NCBI GenBank assembly: GCA_035387885.1
Contig: DAOOOW010000005.1
Coordinates: 1 to 53,820 of the forward strand
Length of the DNA stretch: 53,820 nt
Source of the DNA: DAOOOW01 sp035387885
Lineage (GTDB): Bacteria; Patescibacteriota; Patescibacteriia; UBA2196
Direction: 5' to 3'
Made by a program: the position numbers and the translations under genes. The notes under the pieces were generated by a model. It saw only the letters and a list, made by a program, of their open reading frames with translations. It did no database searches and was not told where the DNA came from. Within the stretch, counting starts at the first letter, position 1. Every line of letters starts with the position of its first letter. Positions 34,065 to 43,000 of the stretch are shown here, in pieces.

Positions 34065-35942
34065 TTACTCGTTGCCCACATTTTCTTCAAATTCTTTTTT
34101 TGCTTCTTCTATTTCCAATAGTTGCCTTGGATCAGTAGTAATAATTTGATCTTCGGTGTAAGACGCTATAATTTTTATAGCCGCGTGTTTGGCGCCAGCA
34201 AAGAAAATGCCCTCACCAACACTAGATTCTAATAATAAATATTTTTCACTTTGAGTTAATTTAAAAGTTTTAGCTACCAAATCTACAGCCGGCGGCGCTT
34301 GTTTTAAAAGCATATAAAGGGCAGAATTATTCAAAATAGCCTGACCATAGGGAGAGGACAAAAAATCATTAACATCTTGGGTAATAGTTGTAATGCCTAA
34401 ATAATATTTACGGCATCTTTTAACCAAAGCAAAAATAAATTTAGCCGAATCTTCTCTTTGCATCAACCACCAAGCTTCATCAATAACTAAAATTCTTTTT
34501 TTCAATTTAGAACGGACTTTGTTCCAAATATAATTAATAATAGTATAGATGGCAATGGGTCGCAGTTCATCCTCAAGATCTCTAACCGAAAAAACTACCA
34601 ACTGGTTATTAACATCAATATTAGTATAATTATTTAAAAGTCCAGCAAAAGTTCCATGAGTAAATTTGTCTAAACGTTCGGCAATAGATTCACCACCAGT
34701 CATACCGCTTAAAATTTCTTGCAAATCACTCATCAAAGGCATTTCTTTGTTTTCTTTTAAATTAGAATCTGGCGTAATATCTTTTTTAGCATAAGTTTCG
34801 AGTAGGGCTCTATCCAATAACGAATCCTCGCTGTGGGTCACATCGCCAATCATAATTCTAATTAAACCCTTTAAGGTGATAACTGCTGAACGAATGACAT
34901 CACCGGTTTTAGTGGTTTCATCTTCGGGTATGGGCAAATCAAAAGGATTAATCTTGCTTAAAGCATTTAAAGAAATATTAATATAAGAACCACCAACAGC
35001 GTCTGAAAGATATTGATATTCTTTTTCAGGATCAATAACTAAAACTTCTACCCCCATCATTAAGCTTCTTAAAATTTCCAATTTAACAGCATAACTTTTG
35101 CCAGCACCAGCTGTAGCAAAAACACAAGCATTGGCATTTTGTAAAGAAAATCTATCAAATAAAACTAAGCTGTTGTTATGACGATTAATACCATATAAAA
35201 TACCGTTATCAGAAGTTAATTCTGCAGAAATAAATGGAAATGATGAAGCGCAAGGTGAGCTTTGCATATTAAAACCAATAGAAAGTTCATCATTGCCAAT
35301 TGGTAGGGTGGAATTAAAACCTTGTTCAGTTTGCCAAGTAGCCCGTCTGGTATAAACCATCTTGGTACCAATTAAATCTTCAATGGTTTTAGTTAAATGT
35401 TCTAAAGTATCTTTATTTTCAGCATACAAAGTAATATAAAGACCAAAACGGAAAAATTTTTCCACACCCTGAGTTAAATCATCCCGAAGTTGTTCAATAT
35501 CTTGCAGGGCCACTTGTCGCATGGGATCCCTCGGAGCGCCTTTATCCTGATCAGCCATAAGTTGGGCTTCTAAAACGCCAACTTTATTGCGCAATTGTTT
35601 TAAAATTATATTAGAAGGCAAAGGATAAAAATACATAGCCACGTCCATGGCTGCTGCATAATCTATAATAGGTTCAAACCAACCCACGCCAATATAACGT
35701 GGATATGTAGTCACAAACAAAGTCCGCGACCACTTACCTCCTAATTCCAAATGATCAGGCGTGATTTTAAGAGAAGCCGGAGCAATTAAATCTTTAATGC
35801 CAGCCGTGCCCAATTGATAAGCTTTTTCTTCAGCAATAATTTCTTTGTTTTTTTCAACAGCACTTTGCTCAAAAGCCAAAACTTCCGCTGGGTTAGCGTT
35901 AAGAGGTAAAGCACTGGCTATTTTTTTGTTTTTTCCAAACAT
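34065..35942 (-). CDS. virB4: VirB4/TraC-family T4SS ATPase
   Basis: 625 residues from the ATG at 35942 (MFGKNKKIASALPL...), preceded by GGGGGGAAAAAT. A longer frame to 35987 is open, but its first 15 codons come from a palindromic repeat. This ATPase energises substrate or pilin movement in type IV secretion. The N-terminal VirB4 domain is at about 60-250 (PRYIGVGWFEPIIDYAAAMD). Walker A is ATAGAGKSYAV near 275 with VLVIDPEKEY after it, and Walker B is RILVIDEAWWLMQ near 485. The C-terminal helical domain follows (TKTF-like region and SSVGEGIFFAG). The central motor of the cluster. Confidence 0.92.
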   Translation of the reverse strand: MFGKNKKIASALPLNANPAEVLAFEQSAVEKNKEIIAEEKAYQLGTAGIKDLIAPASLKITPDHLELGGKWSRTLFVTTYPRYIGVGWFEPIIDYAAAMDVAMYFYPLPSNIILKQLRNKVGVLEAQLMADQDKGAPRDPMRQVALQDIEQLRDDLTQGVEKFFRFGLYITLYAENKDTLEHLTKTIEDLIGTKMVYTRRATWQTEQGFNSTLPIGNDELSIGFNMQSSPCASSFPFISAELTSDNGILYGINRHNNSLVLFDRFSLQNANACVFATAGAGKSYAVKLEILRSLMMGVEVLVIDPEKEYQYLSDAVGGSYINISLNALSKINPFDLPIPEDETTKTGDVIRSAVITLKGLIRIMIGDVTHSEDSLLDRALLETYAKKDITPDSNLKENKEMPLMSDLQEILSGMTGGESIAERLDKFTHGTFAGLLNNYTNIDVNNQLVVFSVRDLEDELRPIAIYTIINYIWNKVRSKLKKRILVIDEAWWLMQREDSAKFIFALVKRCRKYYLGITTITQDVNDFLSSPYGQAILNNSALYMLLKQAPPAVDLVAKTFKLTQSEKYLLLESSVGEGIFFAGAKHAAIKIIASYTEDQIITTDPRQLLEIEEAKKEFEENVGNE

Positions 35943-36039
35943 ATTTTTCCCCCCGCAATATTGCCTCCACGTCTCTTTACCCCGCATCTGCGGAGCGGGC
36001 TGGAGGCTTTTTGTTCAATAATGTAATTAGAATTTCCTA

Positions 36040-36104
36040 CATTAATGAGCATTTACACTCCAGTCAGCCCGTCTGCCGACGAGGCAGGGAGACTAGAGCG
36101 AACA
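36040..36104. repeat. palindromic repeat family B, copy 3
   Basis: ACATTAATGAGCATTTACAC, TCCAGTC..., a CCGTCTGCCGACGAGGC hairpin and GACTAGAGCGAACAA. It lies between the two VirB4/TraC-type genes. A further hairpin, GCCTCCA...TGGAGGC, is at 35966-36007. Confidence 0.7.
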
Positions 36105-36114
36105 ACATTTTTAA

Positions 36115-36771
36115 TTATTCAAGCCTTAATTCATTTACATTACTCATTTTTTGTTGTTCAGCTACTTCTGGATTATAGGAATTGTAATATAATTCTATTA
36201 AAGCTTGCGTATCCAAAGGCACTGCAGTTAAACCCATGCCAGTTAAACCAGACAACACAGTCTCCAATCTTTTATCTAAATTTTGTTTTAATTCTTGAAA
36301 TTTTTTTTCCTTTAAACGAATAATGAATAAAGGAGAAAAAATTGCTGACAATCTTGTTGTAAAGCTTTTAGCTTTATCTGCCCCGGGACTATAAGGCACT
36401 ACAATAAAAAATTTCTTAGACATGATATCACCCAAATCAATTAATTCTTTAATAAATTGATGATATTCAGCTGTTTGCATGCGCAATAATTCGTTAGTTT
36501 GTTTTTTTTCTCGCTCAGTTAATTCGTTTAAATATTTATCAATATTTAATTTTCTGGATTGAACTACAATTTGCAAAGGATGATCAAGGTAATTTAAAAA
36601 ACTAACATAGGATTGAATCATGGCTGTCTGTTCTTCTTCTGATTTCAAAGCAAAATTTACCGAAGAAACCAAAATCACTCCGCGCAAAGTGCCATCGCGC
36701 AACAAAACCACGCCGTCTCTAATTTCGGCAATATCTAAATAATTTTGAGTTGAGGGTATATTGGATTTCAT
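36115..36771 (-). CDS. TraC/VirB4 N-terminal-domain-like protein
   Basis: 218 residues. The pattern YLDIAEIRDGVVLLRDGTLR, VILVSSVNFALKSEEEQ and LNYLDHPLQIVVQSRKLNID is that of the N-terminal domain of TraC/VirB4-like proteins, but no ATPase motifs follow. In this cluster the two parts lie in separate genes, although the downstream VirB4 also has its own N-terminal domain, so this is more likely a partner subunit than half of a split gene. The gap to virB4 holds two repeat elements. The C-terminus ends NVNELRLE. Confidence 0.75.
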   Translation of the reverse strand: MKSNIPSTQNYLDIAEIRDGVVLLRDGTLRGVILVSSVNFALKSEEEQTAMIQSYVSFLNYLDHPLQIVVQSRKLNIDKYLNELTEREKKQTNELLRMQTAEYHQFIKELIDLGDIMSKKFFIVVPYSPGADKAKSFTTRLSAIFSPLFIIRLKEKKFQELKQNLDKRLETVLSGLTGMGLTAVPLDTQALIELYYNSYNPEVAEQQKMSNVNELRLE

Positions 36772-36811
36772 ATTCTCTTCTGTTTTAATTCATTAATAAA
36801 TGATAGCTTTA

Positions 36812-36848
36812 ATCTATTAGTCATTAGTCATTAGAAATTAGCAATTTT
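36812..36848. repeat. family H repeat after the PrgI gene
   Basis: On the minus strand: AATTGCTAATTTCTAATGAC, then TAATGACTAATAG. It starts at the PrgI stop codon. Confidence 0.55.
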
Positions 36849-37269
36849 ATTCTTCTTCCCCTTTGTATTTGCCATGGGTATCCACCATTAAAGAAAGCTC
36901 AGCCAATCTAGAACTAACTAATGGTTTTTTAACTGGAATTGTTTCTTCTATTTTTTTATCTTCTTGTTCTTTAACCACTTCTTGACTGCTATTTTTATTC
37001 CAAACTCTTAATTGAGGTTTTTTTAAACTTGTAGCCACATTAATTAAAAAACTGTGAAAAGGATAACCATAAACTTTGATAAAACCAAATAATAAAATGG
37101 TTGGCGCCACCAAAACAGTGACAAAAATAAAAAAAGCCACGTCACCAAATTTTAAAGTTAGTATTTCAATAATACCTCCTACGACAATTAAAATAAACTG
37201 CCGAACAGTAATTGGCCCGAGAATTTTATCTTCAACATCAATAAATTGGGGAACTACAAATTGTTTCAT
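36847..37269 (-). CDS. PrgI-family membrane protein (VirB3-like T4SS component)
   Basis: 140 residues. It starts MKQFVVPQFIDVEDKILGPI, the hallmark of PrgI proteins, followed by two membrane segments at about 24-70 (FILIVVGGIIEIL, VAFFIFVTVLVAPTILLFGF) and FHSFLINVATSLKKPQLRVW. The C-terminal 45 residues are polar. PrgI is encoded just before VirB4 in T4SS of Gram-positives and Patescibacteria, as here, and is thought to sit in the inner-membrane complex. The upstream spacer holds two family C palindromes (37279-37410). Confidence 0.9.
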   Translation of the reverse strand: MKQFVVPQFIDVEDKILGPITVRQFILIVVGGIIEILTLKFGDVAFFIFVTVLVAPTILLFGFIKVYGYPFHSFLINVATSLKKPQLRVWNKNSSQEVVKEQEDKKIEETIPVKKPLVSSRLAELSLMVDTHGKYKGEEE

Positions 37270-37278
37270 ATAATTGTT

Positions 37279-37410
37279 GGTTCAATGGCTCCTGCCTACC
37301 CCGCATCTGCGGCGTCCTTGAACCATCTTGTTCTTTTAATAAATTAATAAATTTGTTTGCATTAAGGTTCAAAGCACCTGCCTAGATGGCAAGGCGGGGA
37401 GCTTTGAACC
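37279..37410. repeat. two family C palindromes (GGTTCAA...TTGAACC)
   Basis: GGTTCAATGG...CCTTGAACC at 37279-37324 with an inner CCCGCATCTGCGG-type hairpin, and GGTTCAAAGC...GCTTTGAACC at 37366-37410 with an inner GCC...GGC stem. Together they fill most of the 187-bp spacer. Confidence 0.8.
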
Positions 37411-37456
37411 AACACCAGGCGCAACTTTACACTATCTTAAATTTCTTAACTCCAGA

Positions 37457-38728
37457 TTAATACGCTAATTCCTGATTTAAATCGGCCACGGCCTCAAATT
37501 CTTCCAAAGTTAAGCACGGCTGATTATTTAATTGTTTTTGTTTAATAACATCGGCTACTCCTTGAGTTTCTTCCACACTTAAACTACCAATAGCCAAATA
37601 ATTTCTATAGACAGGAGATTGACGCCAACTTTTTATACCTTCCATGCGTCTGGCAAAAGAATCTTGAGTTAATAAATCTATTTTGTGTTTAATTTTGGCC
37701 ACACTTTCCATGGGATTAGAACCCAGTTGCCTAAAATAGCTCAAATCCAAGGTGGCTAATTCTTCCAAAGGTCCAGCCACCATTCGTGGTTGATAACCAT
37801 CTCCAACAGATGACTTTTGCAGCCAATCATTAAAACTGGGTTTAACAATTGTTGGGGTCGATCCTGAATCATCTTTTTTAATATTTTGTGGCGCCACAAT
37901 TTCTTGATTACTGGAGATATGGGGTAAATTTGTTTGTGGTTTTAATATCTTGGACAAAACAGAATCTTTAATTGGTAATATTTTTTCTGGCGCTTGTTTA
38001 GGTGGAGTTGCGACAAATTGCGCCACTGGTTTTTCCATTACTTTTTTAGAATTAATAATTTCAGCTTCTAAATCATGCCCATTATGCATTTGCAAACGAT
38101 ATTCTTCTATATATTTTAAAATATTTTTGGCTTGATTTTCATCTAAGCCAACACCTCCGATATTTCTAGACTTTAATAAAGCTTCTTTGGTTTCAATTAA
38201 ATCCCGAATTTCCCTAAGCCTAGATTCAATAACTCTGTTTAAACGATCTCTGGCTCCAGGTTCTAGGGTGAGATTGCCTTTTTTAACAATTTCATCTATA
38301 ACATAACTCAAAACCACTTCTTTTTTCTTTTGATCTATAATTTCATCTTTATTTTTAAACTGAGCTACTTCTTCTTCGTCTTCGCGATTAAAATAGAAAC
38401 TAGGCATGGTCATTTCTTTAGCAATGACATTGGTCACTTCTGACCCCAGTTTATCCTGAGTGAGTCCCGAAGTATTACGGGACGTATCGAAGGATCCCAT
38501 GGCATTACCACCGTTCATGTTTTTATTATCTATTCTTTGCACTTGTGATTGTTGTGTATTAGTATTTATTATTTCTTTTACCTTGTCACTTGCCCCTTGT
38601 CGCCTATCTGCCAACAAGGCAGGCTTATCACTTTTTATTATTCCTCCCATGTTCAAATTAACGGTTTTGATTTTGCCGCTTTTATCTTTGATTAAAATTG
38701 AGTTTTGATTTTGATTTTGAACTAACAT
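37457..38728 (-). CDS. hypothetical protein of the T4SS cluster, 423 aa
   Basis: Not recognised. Polar throughout, with no signal peptide and no membrane segment. Helical and probably coiled at about 130-220 (VVLSYVIDEIVKKGNL, RLREIRDLIETKEALLKSRN), a Pro-rich linker at about 225-300, and a C-terminal helical part (SYFRQLGSNPMESVAKIKHK ... EFEAVADLNQELAY). Two dispersed repeats are translated in frame: KPALLADRRQGASDK at about 32-46 and GSFDTSRNTSGLTQDK at about 77-93. Its fixed place between PrgI and the VirB6-like region suggests a cytoplasmic partner of the secretion apparatus; this is inference. Confidence 0.65.
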   Translation of the reverse strand: MLVQNQNQNSILIKDKSGKIKTVNLNMGGIIKSDKPALLADRRQGASDKVKEIINTNTQQSQVQRIDNKNMNGGNAMGSFDTSRNTSGLTQDKLGSEVTNVIAKEMTMPSFYFNREDEEEVAQFKNKDEIIDQKKKEVVLSYVIDEIVKKGNLTLEPGARDRLNRVIESRLREIRDLIETKEALLKSRNIGGVGLDENQAKNILKYIEEYRLQMHNGHDLEAEIINSKKVMEKPVAQFVATPPKQAPEKILPIKDSVLSKILKPQTNLPHISSNQEIVAPQNIKKDDSGSTPTIVKPSFNDWLQKSSVGDGYQPRMVAGPLEELATLDLSYFRQLGSNPMESVAKIKHKIDLLTQDSFARRMEGIKSWRQSPVYRNYLAIGSLSVEETQGVADVIKQKQLNNQPCLTLEEFEAVADLNQELAY

Positions 38729-38778
38729 TTTGTAACTTTATTATAACACATTTTATACACTAATACACACGAACTAGA

Positions 38779-38820
38779 ACACTAAATTAAAATTACAAAT
38801 CCAAAATTACAAATTCCAAA
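38779..38820. repeat. AAATTCCAAATT repeat (family I), right flank of the intact IVS-like gene
   Basis: CACTAAATTAAAATTACAAA and TCCAAAATTACAAATTCC on the plus strand, an imperfect inverted match to 39190-39245. Confidence 0.55.
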
Positions 38821-38823
38821 AAA

Positions 38824-39180
38824 TTATACTGATTTTAATAAAATAGCCGCAAAAATTTTTACTAATTCTTTTGTTTCTTCTAAAAGCGGTTCAATTCTTT
38901 TTTTAAAATCAGGATTAGCATCTATGATTAAATTAAGCCAATAAACTGTTTCCTTACCTTCTTTACGACAAATTCTAATTCTAAATTTAAAATCTTTCTT
39001 TGTTTCTGTTTCATTAGCTTCTCTATAATTAGCACCCATTGAAGTACCTGATCGTAAAACCTGTTTTAATAATATATTATTATTAGCATTTTTTTGCAAA
39101 GTCTGACACATTTTAATTATTCTTTTACTGTAAACTAAGGTCCTTTCCTCTAAATCATAAATTTTCCCAGAATTTTCCAT
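38824..39180 (-). CDS. four-helix-bundle protein (23S rRNA intervening-sequence type)
   Basis: 118 residues, full length for the family (TIGR02436-like S23 proteins). Conserved features are KIYDLEERTLVYSKRII at the start, LRSGTSMGANYREANETETK in the middle and RICRKEGKETVYWLNLI after it. Relatives are encoded in intervening sequences of 23S rRNA genes and elsewhere, and form pentameric helical barrels of unclear function. Here it lies within the T4SS operon between two unknown genes, with imperfect inverted AT-rich repeats directly before the start and after the stop. The start is preceded by AATAATTTT. The broken copy is at 33654-34022. Confidence 0.9.
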   Translation of the reverse strand: MENSGKIYDLEERTLVYSKRIIKMCQTLQKNANNNILLKQVLRSGTSMGANYREANETETKKDFKFRIRICRKEGKETVYWLNLIIDANPDFKKRIEPLLEETKELVKIFAAILLKSV

Positions 39181-39189
39181 AAAATTATT

Positions 39190-39245
39190 TTGAATTTTGG
39201 TATTGGTGCTTATTTGGTATTTGAGATTTTGAATTTGGTGCTTAT
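39190..39245. repeat. CACCAAATTC repeat (family I), left flank of the intact IVS-like gene
   Basis: On the minus strand: AAGCACCAAATTCAAAATCT, then AAATACCAAATAAGCACC, then AATACCAAAATTC. The same family occurs at 53572-53640. Confidence 0.55.
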
Positions 39246-39248
39246 TTT

Positions 39249-40064
39249 TTATTCATTCCACACAAACCCATTCTTACTTTCATCGCCATAAGCCATTTCT
39301 GCCAAATCATTTTCTCCTGCCTCGCCACATAATGACGCCAGCCCCATGCCAATCATGGCCGATTCTTCAGTATTAAAATTCAATCTTTTTTCCAAAGCAA
39401 AGCGTAAAAATTCTAGAAAATATTTTTTATTGCTTGGTTCTTGCAAAAATTTTTGTTTAATTTCTACTCCATAATGCCGTTCTAAAAAATTGCCCCAAAA
39501 ATCCATATATCTTTGATCACTAGCAAACGAAGCGCCTAGCTGGCCAGCCCCAGCCAAAACTCTTAGGGCGCCCACAACTTTAATTTTATCTGAACTATTC
39601 AAGGCTTCATAAAATTCTTCTTTAATACCAGTAGTATTTAAAATCCCGCCAACAAAATATTTACTCTTAAAACTTTCTTCCGCCGCTAGGATGTTTTGAA
39701 ATAACGAACTAATACTAAAAACATTGTATTTTTTTTCTAAATTTACTAAATTATTTTCTTTGTCATCTACCAATATAAGCCCACGGTTAACAAGCTCATT
39801 ATAAACATCGCCATAAATTTTTAACTTCAATTCTTGATTAATCTTTTCGGCTATTTCTAGCTTTATTTTTTTTTCGTTAACCAATATTTGAGATAACTTT
39901 TCTGGCAAAATATCACTTATTAAAATTCTGATCAAATATTCCGCCAGAGATAAATTATATCTTTTTTCTATCTCTTCTAAGTCTTGCATTCTTTGAGGTT
40001 CGGAAATTTTGTTCTTAATATCTTCTGGTAACTTATTATAAATTTTAAAAATATCTTTTAACAT
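39249..40064 (-). CDS. hypothetical protein of the T4SS cluster, 271 aa
   Basis: Not recognised. Largely helical and charged, with no membrane segment or signal peptide. The N-terminal 110 residues have charged helices (LPEDIKNKISEPQRMQDLEE, NEKKIKLEIAEKINQELKLK). The C-terminal half is more hydrophobic (VVGALRVLAGAGQLGASFAS, AMIGMGLASLCGEAGENDLA). It follows the VirB6-like gene with a 4-bp gap, so its AATAATTTT start context overlaps that gene's stop. A cytoplasmic partner of the channel protein is possible. Confidence 0.65.
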   Translation of the reverse strand: MLKDIFKIYNKLPEDIKNKISEPQRMQDLEEIEKRYNLSLAEYLIRILISDILPEKLSQILVNEKKIKLEIAEKINQELKLKIYGDVYNELVNRGLILVDDKENNLVNLEKKYNVFSISSLFQNILAAEESFKSKYFVGGILNTTGIKEEFYEALNSSDKIKVVGALRVLAGAGQLGASFASDQRYMDFWGNFLERHYGVEIKQKFLQEPSNKKYFLEFLRFALEKRLNFNTEESAMIGMGLASLCGEAGENDLAEMAYGDESKNGFVWNE

Positions 40065-40068
40065 AAAA

Positions 40069-43000
40069 TTATTTTGCTACAAAACCTTTTAGAATTGCTT
40101 TTAATTGTTGATTTGAAAGTTTAGCTTGTTCCATTGCGGCTTTTCTCTCCAATGGAGTAGCATTGACTTTTGGTAAAATTTGATTTAAATAATCAATCTG
40201 TTGACGGGCTTGATTGAAACCAGATTTTACATTCTCACTCATTGCTCCCAAATTAGTACCAGTTTTACCCAATTCAACAGACAAACTTTCAATGCTTTTT
40301 CTGATCTGTTTCCATTCCTCTTCGTTTTTAGTTGCGGTATCAACCTGGTTTTCTAATTGTATCTCTTGAGTACTTTGATGCTGTTCCAATATGTTTCTTA
40401 TGTTTTCCAGTACAGAATTATCAATCATGCCTTGAACTTCTGGGGCAACATTAATTCCTTGTACATTAATCGTTGATATTGCCTCACCGCCAGGTACTCC
40501 ACCAGTTCTATTTAATAGGCCGGAATCTGCTAAAAGTTGAACAAATTCTGGATCTTGTACTCTTCTGCCCATGACATCTGCAGCATATTCTTCAAGCCTT
40601 TGAGTGCCATCGAGTTGATTATAATCGCTTCTTCCTTGAAGATGACTATCTATTCTAGTTCTCATCTCCTGACTTAAACTATCGGCCAAATCTCTCCTTA
40701 TTTCTCCGTCTTCATCATTATGGCTCATCATATCGTGAGCTTCCTCGTGCCTAATTACCTCTCTGGCTGTGCCAGAAACACGATTTTTATTAACTAAAAC
40801 AAGTCCTTCGTCGTTAACTAAATCTTTTTCTTTTTCTAATTTATTTAACGCAGCCGTAGCTTTAGCATCAGCACGATTAATAAGATTATCTAAATTTTTA
40901 TTATTAGCATCTGTTTGAATACCAAAAGATTTTAAAGCTTCAACTTTTTCTTCGTTGGTTGTAGCATTTCTCAAAGTAGTCAATTGTTCACCGATCATGC
41001 CAGCTAAACCTTGGCGTACCTGTTCCACATTTTCGATCATCACACCTTCCGAAGTTCCATCTTCTAAACCGGTTATATGTCCCAAATTATTTCTATTCAT
41101 ATATTCATTAAGTTCATCAAATCCCACAGCCAAAATATTTTCACCTTCTCTGCGACCATATTGTCCAACCGTAACACCCTCATGAGTAGCTTCGGCAAGG
41201 CGTCTAATTTCCTCTTCGGTTCTCTCAAATGTGGCTCGTAACTGTTCGGGGCTAGGCATCTCTGTGGGTTCTTGAAATTGAGCCTGCCCAGACTGAACTG
41301 ATAAATTTTGTACCCCCAATTCTCCTAATTGTGAAGTATTCACACCTTGTGTAACAGCTTCATTAACAAAACGCCTTGCATCCCCATTACCTTGTCTATA
41401 TGCTTGCCTGGCTCCATCACTAGTAAAAAATTTTTGCTTTAATTCCTCTTCACCCAAACCTTGGTTTTCTGGTCTTAATTTAAATTCTTCGAAAGCCTTT
41501 TTCGTTGCATCATGTTGAATTAAATTATTCATATTAGTTCTTGAATAAACAACCTGATCTGGACCTATTGTAGAAGTTGCTGGTAAACTATGTCCAGTTG
41601 CTATAGTATCTACCGCCGATTCAAGATCATTTAAAACAGCATTAAAATTTCCACCTCCGTGTCTGTAACTGGCCAAAGCCCTTTGTAATGCAAGAGTCAA
41701 ATCTTGATCTATATTACCAGCAGTACCAGCCGCCCGTAAATTACTAACCGCATCATTATTCAATTGCGATAAAGCACCTCTAAAAGTACCTCTTATTCCT
41801 TCGGAAGTTGAGTAAATACCACCAGGACTTGTCATCTCCCAGGCACTCCGACCACCGGTTACCCCACCGCCACCTACAGCGTTATTATTATATTGCCCAG
41901 CCATCGCTCTTGAAGCTCTTGAATTGGCACTAATTCTTTCAGCAGCTCTTCTGGTCCTATTAAATAATACCCCATTAGCTCCTCTAATTAATCGATTTCT
42001 TCCACCATTAGGTAAATTATTGGCCAGCCATTCGGCACTTTGTTCACCTCCTAATCCCATTTTTTTTAATCTAGAAATTCTTTTATCAAGTTTTTCCTTT
42101 TGTTTCTTTCGATAACTGTCGCGCGCCATTGCGCCAACTAAACCGACAACAGGAGCTGTCGTAGGAATTCTACGAAGTCCGGCATTTATACCAAACCCGG
42201 CTGCTTTAAATGGTGCTTTCACCGTACCCGTAACCATATTACTTCCTTTTTTCTGAAACCATTTGCCCACTTTCTCCAATCTGCCAGAATAGGCGCCAGC
42301 AAATTTACCTGCCATGCCTCCAGCTTTTTTAGCTAAGCTCATGGTGAAAAGAAATAAAATAATAGTTATTAAATAATCAAAAACTCTTTGTGGTGAAGAC
42401 ATTTTGGAAGCAAAAAAAGCATAATCTGTAGTACTTAAAGCTCCACCAGAAGCAGCTTTCTCCGATTGCATTTGTAAATTAATAATACGATTTTGATCGG
42501 TAATTTTAGAAAGTACTGTCATGGATAGCCAAAACATAAAAGCCAAAGTGGGACCCTTAACCAAATTATCAGTTAATTCTTTTTTCCATTGACTGGCATA
42601 TTCTTTAGCTGGTGGAATTAAATCTGCCACAAAATAGATTGGCGACATAATAAGCAACATCCAAAAAGCTACAATTCTTCGCAACAACATTAAGGCCATA
42701 GTTAAAACCACGCCCAAAGCCACAGCCAACATAACCATACCCATAATTAAAGCTCCGAGAACATTCCAATCATTAATTTCTGCGCCTCCGCCAGCGCTTC
42801 TCACAGCTTTTCGCACACTTAACATATCATCAATGCCAAGGCCATAAGTAATATTACCAGCCGCAATATTTTCAAAAGCATGCACAAAATACATCATTAA
42901 ATATTGACTCAAACTAATTAATAAACCAGTAATTTCTTTGGAAAAATTAATTAAAATTGCTGACACAAGCAACTTGGGCAACATGGTTTGATATTTATAG

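Noticed and set aside
38740..38745. TATAAT just upstream of the 423-aa gene as an internal promoter
   Set aside because: The -10 box is good, but there is no -35 and the predicted start would leave a leader of about 5 nt; kept only as a note.
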